From Nectonema munidae (taxonomy: Eukaryota > Nematomorpha > Nectonematoida > Nectonematidae), in assembly GCA_030549495.1 (NCBI GenBank), contig JAUIRK010000110.1, positions 806,001-870,000 on the forward strand: a stretch of 64,000 nucleotides of DNA, read 5' to 3'. The translations under genes and the position numbers were made by a program. Below, one piece after another: positions 35,262 to 46,149 of the stretch. Every line of letters starts with the position of its first letter. Positions within the stretch are counted from its first letter, which is position 1. Under the pieces are notes generated by a model. It saw only the letters and a program-made list of their open reading frames with translations. It ran no database searches and was not told the DNA's origin.

Positions 35262-35671
35262 CTCACTAAAATAATTTCCTTTTTATTCCTTGTAAATATA
35301 TCTCTGTTACTAGTGATGAATATTTTTTTTGATCATTTTTATTCTCCTTAGTTGAATCTATGGGCTTTCAAGTTGTTTAGTTTTATAAACAATTTGGCAA
35401 GTTTATGATTTGACTAAAGAACATCACTGACTAAAATTTTGTATAAAAATGAGAACAAAATGAAAGAAATTTTATTAAAAACAGAACGAAATTTTTACAC
35501 AAATTTCCTTCTTATCATCAGGATTAGAAATTAACAAAAATAAAAACTTTATCTCTACAAAATAAAATATATCTCATACTTATCTCATAAATAGAGCTGA
35601 ACTCTCCTCCCCATTATATTTATCCTAAGAGCAACCTAAAACTTTATTTTTTTTATTTTCTGGAAAGAATT

Positions 35672-36600
35672 AACCCGCGTTATACCCTCGACTTATACAC
35701 CAAACACAAAAATCCAACCATTAATATTAATCAAACTTTGAACCACAAACACTTAAACGCCAAAGGAAAGGGTTTGATGAGGATTTACAAGCAAAAATAT
35801 TCGCGTATAAATATTTTTTGAGAAAGAAATTTGAAAATACAGTTCGCTTATAATTGGCGTTTTATTGCAATGCCTTTATTGCAACAATGAGTGAGCCATC
35901 AGGCTAACAAAAGGGCGAAAAGATAGCAAACTACTAACCATGAGAAAACTCACTTTACTGTGCTTATATCATGCTTGGCTGATGGTCCAAGCCCAAATCT
36001 ATGGTAATTTTCAAGCGAAAAACGATACCGAAAGAAAAGATACCTGCTCTTGCACTTCACTGCCACCCAGAAGGATGGAAGAAAGAGTGAACGTTTGGAT
36101 TGATAGAGCTTGGAGAAATAGACAGGGAGGGTTGTTTTGTACAAAGAGTATGCTGCCCTGCGACTCATTCAATGCGCATCTTGTTGACTCAGAAAAAACT
36201 ATAACACAGACATTGCTGTTATACCAGGAGGTATTACAACTGTTTTTCAACAATCGGATGCTTCATTGAATAAGCATTGATAAGCATTCGTCAGAAATGG
36301 GCGACGTGGATGATTGAAGGAAAGAAGTCCTACACTAAGTTTGGAATTATAAGAACACCACTTCTCTAATACTTTACACGAAACAGAGGAAAATTTTTAA
36401 TTTGTAAATATTTTTTTCTTGTTCCAAGTCATAAAGTTATGTCTGATTTAAAAAATATTGTTTATTTTTTACGCTCAATCGCATAATTTTAAGAGTAGGG
36501 TCGACTTATACAGTGAAAATTATTCAAATCGATATTTTTCCGTAATTTGCGGGCCTGGACTTATACATCTAATCAACTTCTACACCGGCATATACGGTCT
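35672..36600 (+). mobile_element. pogo/Tigger-like transposon remnant
   Basis: Contains the DDE-domain fragment at 35860-36290. The two sides carry related GACTTATAC motifs (TATACCCTCGACTTATACAC near 35681; GGACTTATACATCTAATC near 36550, ending CCGGCATATACGG at 36597), which I take as degenerate inverted ends. The right edge is only 44 bp from ZP exon 36644-36689. Confidence 0.6.
35860..36290 (+). pseudogene. pogo/Tigger DDE transposase fragment
   Basis: One frame reads PNLW and MVIFKRKTIPKEKIPALALH, CHPEGWKKE, matching the (x)VIFKRKTLPKxKxPxGVxxxxHxKGWM block after the first catalytic Asp. Another frame reads YNTDIAVIPGGITTVFQQSD and ASLNK, matching NTDIAVIPGGxTSxLQPLDVxxNKPFK near the last catalytic residue. 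At least two frame changes and a stop. The middle (CTKSMLPCDSFNAHL, third frame) retains the D-x-x-x-AHL region. Confidence 0.78.
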
Positions 36601-36643
36601 GTGAGTGAAAGAAAGAGTCGTTTGAAAAACGATAACGTCTTAC

Positions 36644-36689
36644 CCATCATGATCTAAAAGGCGACGTTGGTTGTTGTAGACATCTTTAG
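36644..36689 (-). CDS. ZP gene, 46-nt micro-exon before the conserved GC
   Basis: Acceptor TAAATTGCAAAG at 36690; donor CATGATGG/GTAAGAC at 36644. It encodes KDVYNNQRRLLDHD plus partial codons. The two leaving bases (GG) plus A of exon 33676-33838 make Gly, giving RRLLDHDGCIIHKG. The entering CT completes Ala with the G left by the alternative donor of exon 39811-40057 (AAAAAAG/GTACAC at 39831). The usual ZP Cys ahead of this point is not seen, so either this protein lacks it or another small exon exists. Confidence 0.78.
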
Positions 36690-37019
36690 CTTTGCAATTT
36701 ATTAAATAGAAGTCGAAAAGTTCTAGAATAGAATAATTTATAAATCAGTGTGGGAAGCAGCCAAGATAAAATATGGGATAAGAGAATCTAATAACAATGC
36801 CAAATATATTTATTTCGAGACAAATGCTATCAATGTGAATAAATTTACATTTATAAGATGCATGAAAGAAGAAAAAATCAAAGGAACGTTTGGAGTAAGG
36901 GATGCCTATCCCCTTCAGGAAAAATGAGTAAAAAAATTGAATTTATTTTTATATGGAAATAAAGTAGAAACAAAAATAAGCGCAAATAATTTAGACATAG
37001 ATTAATATTAACTATATTT

Positions 37020-38480
37020 TTGAATGAGAGCGACACCTTTTGAGGCATTGCGGATGAAGTGCTTTTTAGCATCTATCACAAATAAACGCTTTATAGACTT
37101 CACCGCATTCCCTACATCTGCACTCTCGTGATCTTCTTTATAAATTGGCGAATGTTGAACTGAAGATGGAAACGAATTGAAGTGCCTGACATATCCCTTA
37201 CTAATACTCCTCTTGATCGCTTGTCTGATAAACCCAATTTGCTCCGTTTCATCTTTTCAACTCTTTCTTTTTTAATCTAATAAACAGCCCCGATGCTCGT
37301 CATGATTACAGATAAAGCCTGGGAAAAATAGAAGCACTGCCATTTTAGGCAGCATTTTAATTCGGTATGCAAAGATAACTTCAACAAATATATCGCATAA
37401 AACTATTATATTCTTATATACATTTATAAATGAATATACATCTTTGTACTTTATTAATTTTACGACACCATATTTGGATAAGCCAACATGCTTCCAGTAC
37501 ATACATTTATATGACAAAAACTTTTATTGTCATTCCAAAATTTTATTTTCATGACACTCAATATCAGGCTCCCTAATTATTTTTTGACATAGTTTTACTT
37601 GTTAGTAATAATGACTCTCCACTTTCTCTCCGATTTTAGTTGTGAAAGCAATTTTACTTTTGAGAACTTCTCAGACAACTCAACACTACCAAAATGGTAT
37701 CGGAAAATATTTGGCAACTTTCAATTTCTCTCTTTTCCCAAACAGATTTAACGAAATCTGCGCCTCTACATAGATTAGAAGTGATGTTTTGATATCCTTC
37801 CTTTCCACAATAGGAAATACCACACAAGTAAACCTGCATTAGTTGAACATGGGCTTCTAACTGTGAAGGGATATCTTTTTTGTTTCGATGGTATGAATTT
37901 TTTAACACGAAACTGCCCATAATGATGAATCATTCTTTCATCCACACGTACTATACTGATGGAGCAGATATTTTGAGAACATTTTCCAAATCATGAAAAA
38001 AGGATTGATCGTACACAGTCTAACATTAGGAAGCACTGTCTCATTATTAGCAAAGTGAAGTATAGAGTCAAAATTACCACGGCGAATTGCATTTAAAACG
38101 ACACTATTATATACGAAGCTTCATTTTTCAAAAAAAAGCATTTAATGCCGTCCTATAAAATTGGATAGATAAAATGCATCTATTAAAGATAAAATCGCAT
38201 TAAAGATAGACAATTCAAATTTCTTTCTTCGGCATAAGTATTTGATTTATTTTAAAAAAGTTTTAGACACGCATATGTGGAATTACACTTTTTAGAAACT
38301 TAATCAAAATCTTCAGTTCCAAATTTTTCTCCGAAAGAAGAAAGGAAACTTTTTCTGAAGACACAAACTGGTAAATTATTGAAGCCTGCTGGATGTTTTC
38401 TCCATTTTCAATTTCAGAATTTTGGTCAGGAACTGCCTCTGCACGTTTAAGAGTCGGCTGAGAATATTTGAAGTGTCTTG
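37020..38480 (-). pseudogene. piggyBac-like transposase, heavily decayed
   Basis: Minus-strand fragments in family order. FDSILHFANNETVLP at about 38050-38095 (matches LRFLHFADNE of piggyBac). Then VDERMIHHYGQFRVKKFIPS and KQKRYPF at 37860-37945 (matches DESMIPFKGRxxxKQYIPxKPxKxGFK, with the first catalytic Asp). Then IFRYHFGSVELSEKFSK at 37640-37710 (FFDNFFTSxPLLxxLK). Then VKLIKYKDVYSFINVYK and AYRIK at 37340-37460 (GVDxxDQ...YRIxxKSKKWW region). A following segment at 37030-37245 (IGFIRQAIKRSISKGYVRHF) may be its C-terminus or unrelated. Several stops and frame changes. It lies in the ZP intron. Confidence 0.72.
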
Positions 38481-38499
38481 AACACCGATTTCATCACTC

Positions 38500-39810
38500 A
38501 TATTTTAATAATTAATAATCCATAATCTTCTAACTTATTTATTATCTACAATCAAATGATTTTTCAACAAAATTCAAATGTATATTTATCAAATTTTTTA
38601 TTTTTCTGTAAAATTCTCTTAAAATATCCACTTATACAAAGAGATCGACAAAAATAGCATCTACAAAATATAGTATTACACCAAACAAAAACAAATGAGA
38701 TATAATAAAGGTGTTAAAATACTATTTACAAATAAAGTCAAGAAGAAATGATTAGTGGAAAATCAACTCACCCAATCCCTTTTCTTATTTAAGAATGTGA
38801 GAGTTACAGCAGAACTTGGAAAATGAAATGAAACAATCACTTGCTACATGTAGAATATAATTCAAAAAAATATACACAATGTAAAATCAAAAACAGCATT
38901 GAGACACTTCTTCAAGGTATGACATTTAAATACAATGAAGCATTTATCAACATTGGCAGGTAAAGGGTTAATTTCTTCCTGAAAAAAGAATGTAATGTAT
39001 GAAAAAAAACCGTATAACTTTAAAGTTGAAAATATTACTTATTACGTAAAAAAATTTTAGAGAAATCTTTTGGTTGATATGTAAATAATGGTTGGACATC
39101 TTGAAAGCGGAGATAAGTTGCCAACACACGCAGCACATCTTTGCTATATCATCTCTCTTGATCGACAAGAAAAGGGATAATTTTACCGGATTAAACTTCT
39201 TCATGTGGAATCCTCTAGTAAAGTTGAGCCGCTCTGAGATGGAGCGAGTTTTAACCCACGTAAGGCGCCATTAGACCAAAAGCAATAGCTTGGTATCCGG
39301 GCGCTATTCATCGTGGCATGTAGGCGTAGAAAAGGAAATCTTTTCCATTAAAACACCAGAACCGAGGCATCCCGTATCACCTTTTCCGCCAGAGAAAGAA
39401 GAACGCCTATGTTTTATTAACAATTCTGAATTGGAGCGCGCATTTGGCCTTTGAGTATTTTGGTAAGAGTATCTTTCTACTCTTTTAAATCTTCATGGTT
39501 GAAATATAAAATGTACTATTGATAACTTCTAATTATTTTTTAAAAACATCGTATAATAAAATTGACAGATAACCTTACTCCATTATAAATAGACGAAATT
39601 AAAAATGGAATTATGATTCAGGGAATTTTTAGGATTATATTAAAGCAACTAAAATGTGATAGTATTAATCTTGTATTGATTTATGCTTTTAATTTAAAAG
39701 AAACGCTTTTTAACTTGTGTAATTTATATAAATGCTAAGTAATTGGGTGATTTAAAAATGCAAAAATCAATAAATATGTGAAAAAGCGTGTTATGTTCAA
39801 TCTTCAATAC
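38500..39810. other. ZP intron, no exon confirmed
   Basis: AT-rich with a GC-richer patch at 39.08-39.45 kb that has no open exon. A possible missing ZP-C exon carrying one Cys would have to lie here or at 36.7-37 kb; I did not find one with good signals. Confidence 0.4.
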
Positions 39811-40057
39811 TTGTTTAAAATTTGGTGTACCTTTTTTGTCCTCCGCTTCTAAAACAAAGGTTGCGTCATTCATCAGCGTAATTTGAGTTGTTTCTTCGTT
39901 CAGAGGATTCGATCCGTCTACAATTTTAGCAGTGAATTTTGGGAAATTTGGAGGAACTTTTTGAAAGAGCATATTGGACAATATTTTGGAGACGGGATTG
40001 AATCCAGGAATATCAGAAGCATTGATAGCTACCTCTTGTTGAATTGGAATATAAAAT
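39811..40057 (-). CDS. ZP gene, exon with the first half of ZP-C
   Basis: Acceptor GCGTGAATTTTTAG at 40058. Encodes FYIPIQQEVAINASDIPGF, then QKVPPNFPKFTAKIVDGSNP, LNEETTQITLMNDATFVLEA, EDKK. The stretch P-x-(F)-x-A-K-I-V-D-G-x-x-P-x-x-x-x-x-x-I-x-x-x-D is typical of the ZP-C start in cuticlin-type proteins (V.I..G..P....V.VGD.L). It enters with one base, completing Glu with the GA left by exon 44420-44535. Two donors are possible: 39811 (AAACAA/GTATTG, phase 0) and 39831 (AAAAAAG/GTACAC, phase 1). Only the second fits the 36644-36689 exon directly. Confidence 0.82.
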
Positions 40058-40317
40058 CTAAAAATTCACGCATTCCATATCAAAACTAAGAAAATACATC
40101 TGCACTTTAATCAGGTAAAAAATGAATGTGTCAGTATCAAACGCATGTTCTAGAAATATTCTATGTTTAATATGTTACAACTAAAGTAATTAAACTGTTA
40201 GCCTTTCATATGCAGTGTTGAAAACTGGCACCATATTATCCTGATCTCTTTTTACCGATATATTCATCCATATCAAATAAAGTATATAAAGTAGAATTCT
40301 CTAAACAAAATATTTAT

Positions 40318-40385
40318 TCATGGGCAGAGGATTGTGATTGGAGCATAGAATCCAACTGGCATGAGTTCGAATCCTGAGACTTAAA
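40318..40385 (+). repeat. tRNA-derived SINE head
   Basis: Shows a perfect B box GAGTTCGAATCCTG at 40363-40376 and an A-box-like ATTGGAGC about 30 nt earlier. No cloverleaf with a paired acceptor stem, so a SINE or tRNA relic and not a working tRNA. Confidence 0.5.
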
Positions 40386-41160
40386 AATTATAGCATCCTT
40401 TATGCATTATTTATATAAAATTGTGTGCATGTTTCTGTGCTTCTTTAGGACAAAATATCCACAACAAGTTGCAAGACTCTTTTCAATTACAAAAAATACT
40501 AAACAACTTCTAAATAACTGGGTTTAGGCATCCAAAATATTGATGATAAAAGTTGGGCTAAGAGCCACTTTGAAATTAAATCAAAGGGACTTCAAGTAAA
40601 CGTTAGTGCCAACAGCAACACTTGCAAAACCCTTACTTGACACAATTCAAGTATTTAATTCTTGGATCGGAAGTAAATCAATTCGGTGGCAAGACAATTA
40701 GGCCTCTAAATATTTTGATATTAATATTGTCTTGAGGCCTAATTGTCTAGAAGCAGAATTGTCAAAAGGCCAAATTAACTCGAGGCCGAACTGTCCCTGA
40801 AACAATCTCAACTTTCAAAATAGTAAGCATCTAATAATTATTTTTCCCATTTTCCAGGATGAAAATTAAAATATGGTCATCTTTTAATTTTGTGTACAAA
40901 ATTCTCAATTTAGGTATGAAATGACTTTGTTATGAAATGTCTTGAACTCAATTTAAAGATATATATATACTTAAATAGTAAGTTTTGGCGATATATTTTC
41001 TTTGTTTTATTAACATAACATAACATAATTGTATTAATCGAAAAAAGGCCATTTTGCCTGTGGTAATCCAATCAATGTGTAGAAGAAAAAAACATATAGA
41101 AATCGTTTAAACATTATAATTGCTAAATATGGAAAAGAAGAATACAAAAGTAAAGACTTA
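40386..41160. other. ZP intron, no gene seen
   Basis: Contains a short palindromic patch at 40688-40752 (AGACAATTAGGCCTC and complement). Otherwise AT-rich with no frame. Confidence 0.4.
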
Positions 41161-41164
41161 ATCA

Positions 41165-42060
41165 TACAACATATTTTTCCAGAAGTTATCCAGGCGTTTT
41201 TTGAATACGTTTAATGAAGGGGAGTTTATAACATCAGCAGGAAGACTGTTTCAGTCATTAACAATTCTATTAGAGAAAAGTTTTTACGAAAGCGTTCTTT
41301 GAATCCTTGAGGAAAACTGAGGAAGTATTCTATGGTTAACAAAGATATTTCCGTTTATGATGATCGTTTCTTCTATATCGATATGATAGTAGTGGTAAAG
41401 ACAACGTTTGCAGTCTTTCTTTATAGGTTAATTCTTTAAGCCCTGTAATTTTTTGGTTAACCGCTTCTGTACCTTTTCTAACGCTTTCATGTCTTTTTTA
41501 CAGCTTGGCTGTGCGATAACTTTACCGTATTCCAGAATAGGGCGTATTAACGCTTTGTATATAGGAGTAGCTATTTCTGGTTCAAAGGAGGATAGCTGAC
41601 GATAAATTGAGGGAAATACAGCGTAAGCTTTAGAGATTATTTTCGAAAAATGAGGCTTGAATTTCAAAGAATGACCCCAATGTGTACACCATTGATATAG
41701 AGTGTAAAGGTCAGTTTAAAGTTGGGTCGTAGAATTTTTGGTGGATTCAGAGTACAACTTAAGATCATCGGCAAATAATTTCAAGTTGGACTCAATTTGC
41801 ATTTCCAATTCGTTTATGCATAGATTAAAAAGTAGAAGTCCTATCACACTACCGTGCACTACTTCACTAGTTACTTTACTTGGATTTGATAAGTAGCCGT
41901 TCACAGTGACAAATTGGATTCTATTTGTCAGGAAGTTGTCTATCCAAATAATTCCATGATAGATGTCATAGGTTTTTAATTTACTTACTAAATAATTGTG
42001 TGGAACTCTGTCAAATGCCTTGCGAAAATCAAGGTATAAAACTGAAAAGCTAGGGGACTA
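41165..42060 (-). mobile_element. CR1-like LINE fragment, RT C-terminal half
   Basis: On the minus strand: a KAFDRVPHNYL-type motif at 42000, DNFLTNRIQFVTVNGYLSNP, VVHGSVIGLLLFNLCINEL, LKLFADDLKLYSES (catalytic FADD) at 41716-41904, then HWGHSLKFKPHFSK..ISKAY and YKALIRPILEYGKVIAQPSC and KKDMKALEKVQKRLTKKLQG at 41428-41667, and finally a RxDxxxxSLPADVINSPS-like end with FKKRLDNFW near 41180. One to three stops. The VHGSV in place of VPQGS is a decay change. Opposite in direction to the next LINE, with which it abuts. Confidence 0.83.
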
Positions 42061-42061
42061 A

Positions 42062-43700
42062 CGCAGGATTGCAATATTCCAACTTCTAACACTTTGAATA
42101 ACCGAACAGCTGTGGAGGTAAAAGATAAAGGTACTCTGCATGCTTACTATTTTGAAGATGTGTATACGACAAATGCACGTCTGAAAAATTTCATTTCTGA
42201 TATAGATTTTTTTAGGCATTTACCTACAAAGAACGAAACTAACTTCACCCTAGAGGAGCTTATCTAAATCATTAAATAGCTTCAATCTAAGAAAGCAGCT
42301 GGATGGGATGAGGCTAGTAACCTAATCATCAAGAATCCTTTCTTTAAGTTGACGCACGCCTTGCTCGTCATGTATAACTCTTTTATATTAAAGTTGGGTT
42401 CTACCCTGATGGCTATATAAGGGCTATAATCATTTGTCTTTCTAATGCTCACAAGAAAAGTGGCAAATCTAGTGAGCTACGTTATGACAAATTAATTTTT
42501 GGAGTACTTGAAGCTTGGTGAAAGAGAATGCAATAATCCCAGACAAACAGTTTGAATTTAAAAAGGGAATGTTGTCTAATCATGCTCTACTTACTTTGCA
42601 CCATGACTTGCAAAAAGCTTAAATGATTGACTCAACGTATCTTGCGAACTTGAGAAGGCTTTTGAAAGGGTCTGGCACGAAGGGTGGCTGTTCAAATCGG
42701 TAGCATGTTTGTGCAATGATGCAACTTTAAGATCATTTACAATTTATTTTCTTAACGCTTATTACATTTTGAAATAAATAGCAAATTTTCAAGGTCTCCA
42801 AAATCGCTTCTAAGCACAATTGTGTTGAACATCTACATATCTGAAATTAAGGATACTTTCCATAAGTCTATCTATGCTAGATTAATCAGCTTCATTAAAG
42901 ATAAATGTGTATAGTACGTCGTTAAACTTGTCCCTCGAATTTGCGAACACGCCAGGACGTAAATACCATATTAGAGAGGTGTTTCACTGAATGGAAGCAG
43001 GTGAATTACTCAAAATGCACGTTAATTATCTGTGCCGATAATTGTCACAAAATAGCCTGCCAACTAAAGGAAATTTTCGCTACCTAAAATATCCAGGAAT
43101 CAAATGGGATGCATGATTTAGTTTTCATTGTGAAGCCCACAAAAAGATTAGGAAGGGTAAAATGATGTAGAGCTATATAGATGTTAGCCCTGCGGTCAAT
43201 TCTAAGACGGTAAAAAAGGTCATTAAAATCCCAACAATGCTGAAATTGAGGTATGCTAACTCCATTTTGGGATGCCTATCCATAATTTAGACGAATAAAA
43301 TAGACAACCTAGTGTGTAAACTTTTTAAGAATGTTTATCGCAACCCTTTTACTGTTTATTGTTCATAACCGCGCCACCTTTCGTTGGTTGTACGAGTTAG
43401 ATTAGGCTTAGTCGATAATCTGGCATTTTTAGGACTCTGCTTGTTAAAAGATTATATTTTAAAAGGTTGATGTAATATAGATATAGCTTATATGTCCATT
43501 TTGTGTAGATATGGGCGGAGTTTTCCTTCTTGGCAATCAAGCCAAGAGTAGGTATTAATATTCCTTGTAAACTGATTTTTATCAAGCTATATTCATGGAG
43601 TTTTCGGTTTGGAAAGTCCACCTTGATTCTAGACTCAGCATTGACCGAAATGATGATATCCGTAAGGGTGGATGCGAATGTAACTTAATTTAATTACAAC
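42062..43700 (+). mobile_element. Second LINE family (RT remnant with TTAA-type tail)
   Basis: Broken frames: HAYYFEDVYTTNARLKN, LQSKKAAGWDEASNLIIK (42280-42330), FEFKKGMLSNHALLTLHHDL, ANLEKAFERVWHEGWLFKSV (42640-42700), NTPGRKYHI, YLKYPGIKWDA. A Jockey/I-group RT with KAxGxD, GFRxGxST and KAFDxVWHxGLL. The 3' end at 43560-43700 matches the ends at 24.2 and 26.2 kb and closes with AACTTAATTTAATTA. This links those orphan 3' ends to an RT. Many stops. Confidence 0.7.
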
Positions 43701-44419
43701 GTTGATATAGTGGAAAAAACTAAAATTAAAGAGGTGTAGTAATTTGAAGTACAGTTAAGGTTTCTTGAATTTTCTAGTTATCTTAATTAATTGATTGAAG
43801 TTTATTTACAAATTCTTACTTTTAATAATAATTTGTTTAGAAAAAGTCAAGGCCCATTTCACTGTTTTCAATAAAATTTTATCCACATATAAACAAGTCC
43901 ACAAAAATAAGATCTTTATATTGTTATTAAATGAAGCAAATGTTATTTCTACTGATTCAAAAACTTTTTACTAATTTTGTTAATAGGTGGTTTCTCTTCC
44001 AAACTGGTAACCCTTACTAATTCATTACTGGGGTTTTGGACAAAAGGCTCTTCTAATTTAGTTGGTACGTGTAACAATTTTTTTTACTAATTTTATTAGT
44101 TAGTTAGAATTGAGCGTTGGGAAACTTCACTGATTCATTAGTGAACATTTGGAGAACAGTTTTATTTATTTAGTTAGCATGTGGAATTAACCTTTTTCTC
44201 AGTGATAAGATTTTTGTTGGATGAAAAATTAAAATATTCGTCTAAAATTAAGGCGAAGTCAGTTGATCAGATCGAAATGTTATCCTTACTTCTCGGTGTA
44301 TTCTTTCATGTGTGGCGGGAGGGTACTGGACTTTTTTTCTGCAGAGGACATATTTTTATGTTTGTTCAAGTCATTTCTAGATGAAAAAAGTCATTTATGA
44401 AATATTTATGTTTCCTTAC
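43701..44419. other. ZP intron, no gene seen
   Basis: Contains a diverged repeated motif around ACTAATTTTGTTAATAGG and ACTAATTTTATTAGTTAG (43.97-44.15 kb). No coding frame. Confidence 0.4.
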
Positions 44420-44535
44420 TCTCTAGCATACTTCTTCAGAGACTCTTCTAAAGTGCACTTTATTGGAAGAAAGTACTTCTTTAAGCCAACCGGTGTTTCA
44501 TGGTCAAAAATGAATGAGTTTATAAAAGAATTGCC
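44420..44535 (-). CDS. ZP gene, exon ending ZP-N
   Basis: Acceptor AATTGTATTTTAG at 44536; donor GCTAGAGA/GTAAGG at 44420. It encodes GNSFINSFIFDHETPVGLKK, YFLPIKCTLEESLKKYAR. Pattern N-x-(I)-x-x-x-I-(x)n-Y-x-L-P-(V/I)-x-C is the last strand and fourth Cys of ZP-N. It starts in phase 0, as exon 45518-45696 ends, and leaves GA, which the A of exon 39811-40057 turns into Glu. Confidence 0.85.
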
Positions 44536-44559
44536 CTAAAATACAATTAACTATATTAT

Positions 44560-45480
44560 TATTAAAGTTAAAATTATTTTAATTCTTTAACATTTTTAAA
44601 AATATTTTTTTTAATTTTAATTATTAAATTTAAATTAAAATTATTTTATTAAAATTAAAATTTTATTTTATTTCTAAAAATAATTTTTAAAATAATTAAA
44701 TTATGTAATAATTAATAATAAATTAAAATTTAATTTTTTAATAATAAAGTATTTTTAATTTTTTCAAATAAATTCAGCATTATTTTTGTAATTTGGAAGG
44801 AGGATAATTAACACAAAAATAGAGAGATATATTCATTTTAAACTAAAATCATGAAAGAACAAAAAAAATGCATTTTCATTTTTTATATTTAGAAAATAAA
44901 GTTTATTCATTTTTGAAATAAAATCATAAATAGCCAATAAATCGATAAAAAATTCTAATCTGATATTTTTCAATTATAGACGGTCAACAAGCATATCATT
45001 ATGTGTCATTATTATTTTTTTACTTAAAATTCATATCTAAAATATTTAACCGAGGAATTAAATAGAATAATATGAGAAATATATATTAAAAATAATACTT
45101 GACTCTATAAGTCTTTTCCAACTTTAGTAAGGATTTCTTGTGGTTGCAGAATTATAAATAATTATACATCTTCATGACAAAAGAACGCTTTCTGCCTGAC
45201 TTAAGTTGAAAAAGACTCTAAGAAAAGTTTTGACCAGAGCGTGAAACAAATGTGATTTTTTGAGTCTTTGGTGAAAAATTAGTGTTATCGATTTTGATGT
45301 TAGGATGTTTATTTTGATTTGAAAGTATCGTATCGTGATTATTAATTTCAAATATCAGGTATGACTATTACATAAATTAATTTTGCATATATCTTTTCAA
45401 AATTGAATTAAATTTTTGAAAAATTATACAAATATCTTATAATGCTTTAACGTAAAAGCAGAACAAAAGACGATGTTTAT
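44560..45480. other. ZP intron; extreme A/T low complexity
   Basis: 44560-44770 is almost pure A/T (TTAAAATT-type runs). The rest is AT-rich with no frame or element. Confidence 0.6.
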
Positions 45481-45517
45481 CTAGTTAACTAGAAGTATGA
45501 ATAGGAGCAAAAAAGAC

Positions 45518-45696
45518 CTTAAGTTTTGTTCCACATCCGAGCGTATCTAACTCAAGATTGATGATAACGTGACCTTCTGGAGTCAAAACGCAGCCATCCA
45601 CACTCTTGAAGCCTGAAGGATAAATTTTCCCATAAAAAGCTTCTTTTAAGGTCAAGTCAATGCTGATTTTCTCTTGCGAACAACTCGTTTCAACAT
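45518..45696 (-). CDS. ZP gene, exon with the ZP-N core
   Basis: Acceptor TTCTTATTCTTCAG at 45697, a strong pyrimidine tract. Encodes VETSCSQEKISIDLTLKEAF, YGKIYPSGFKSVDGCVLTPE, GHVIINLELDTLGCGTKLK. This is ZP-N: C-x-x-x-x-(I)-x-(I)-x(L)-x-x-x-F-x-G-x-(I)-Y-x-x-G-(x)n-C-(x)n-L-x-x-L-G-C-G-T. Three of the four ZP-N cysteines are here and the fourth is in the next exon. Donor AACTTAAG/GTC is weak but the only one in frame and gives phase 0. It enters with two bases, matching the single base left by exon 54729-54792 (Asn). Confidence 0.88.
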
Positions 45697-46086
45697 CTGA
45701 AGAATAAGAATGAGAATTAAACTTTTTTTTAGCTCGAGAGATTGCTATCCAGATTTTTTATTAATTAATTTGTTATAAGTACTCTTTATTTCAATAATGA
45801 AAAACTTATAATAAAAAACAATTACATGAGTATAAACTCTATCCCTCTTACGAATTAGAAGTGATTTTATCCATTTTAATTTTTAACATGATACACTACT
45901 TTGTTAAAATTACATATTTTTATCCTATTTGCCTATTTTAACTTAAATTAATTAAAAAAAGGTTTTTATAAAAATAGTTTTCAAAATTACATAATTATAA
46001 TTACTTTACCCATCCTTTGTTAAAATGTCACCCATAATATACCGCTAACATATACATAATGTGAAGTGGGAATTTTTTTTAACCCT
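45697..46086. other. ZP intron, AT-rich
   Basis: No frame or element motif up to the TA target of the next element. Confidence 0.5.
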
Positions 46087-46149
46087 ATTAGTGCTGGGCA
46101 AAATTTGTCCTCTCAATTACGCCCCCCCCCTATTTTTCTCAGATATTAA

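Noticed and set aside
37030-37245. IGFIRQAIKRSISKGYVRHF segment as a host exon
   Set aside because: Directly follows the piggyBac C-terminal region and does not fit the ZP exon phases, so treated as part of the relic or unassigned.
37654-37920. 88-codon minus frame with many cysteines (YLCGISYCGKEGYQ)
   Set aside because: Out of frame with the piggyBac transposase read from the same DNA; a shadow.
39225-39300. GC-rich tRNA-like patch (GGTCTAATGGCG on the minus strand)
   Set aside because: The box spacing is too short and no cloverleaf is possible by eye.
44560-44770. A/T-only stretch as a possible origin or matrix attachment region
   Set aside because: Composition alone is not evidence for function.
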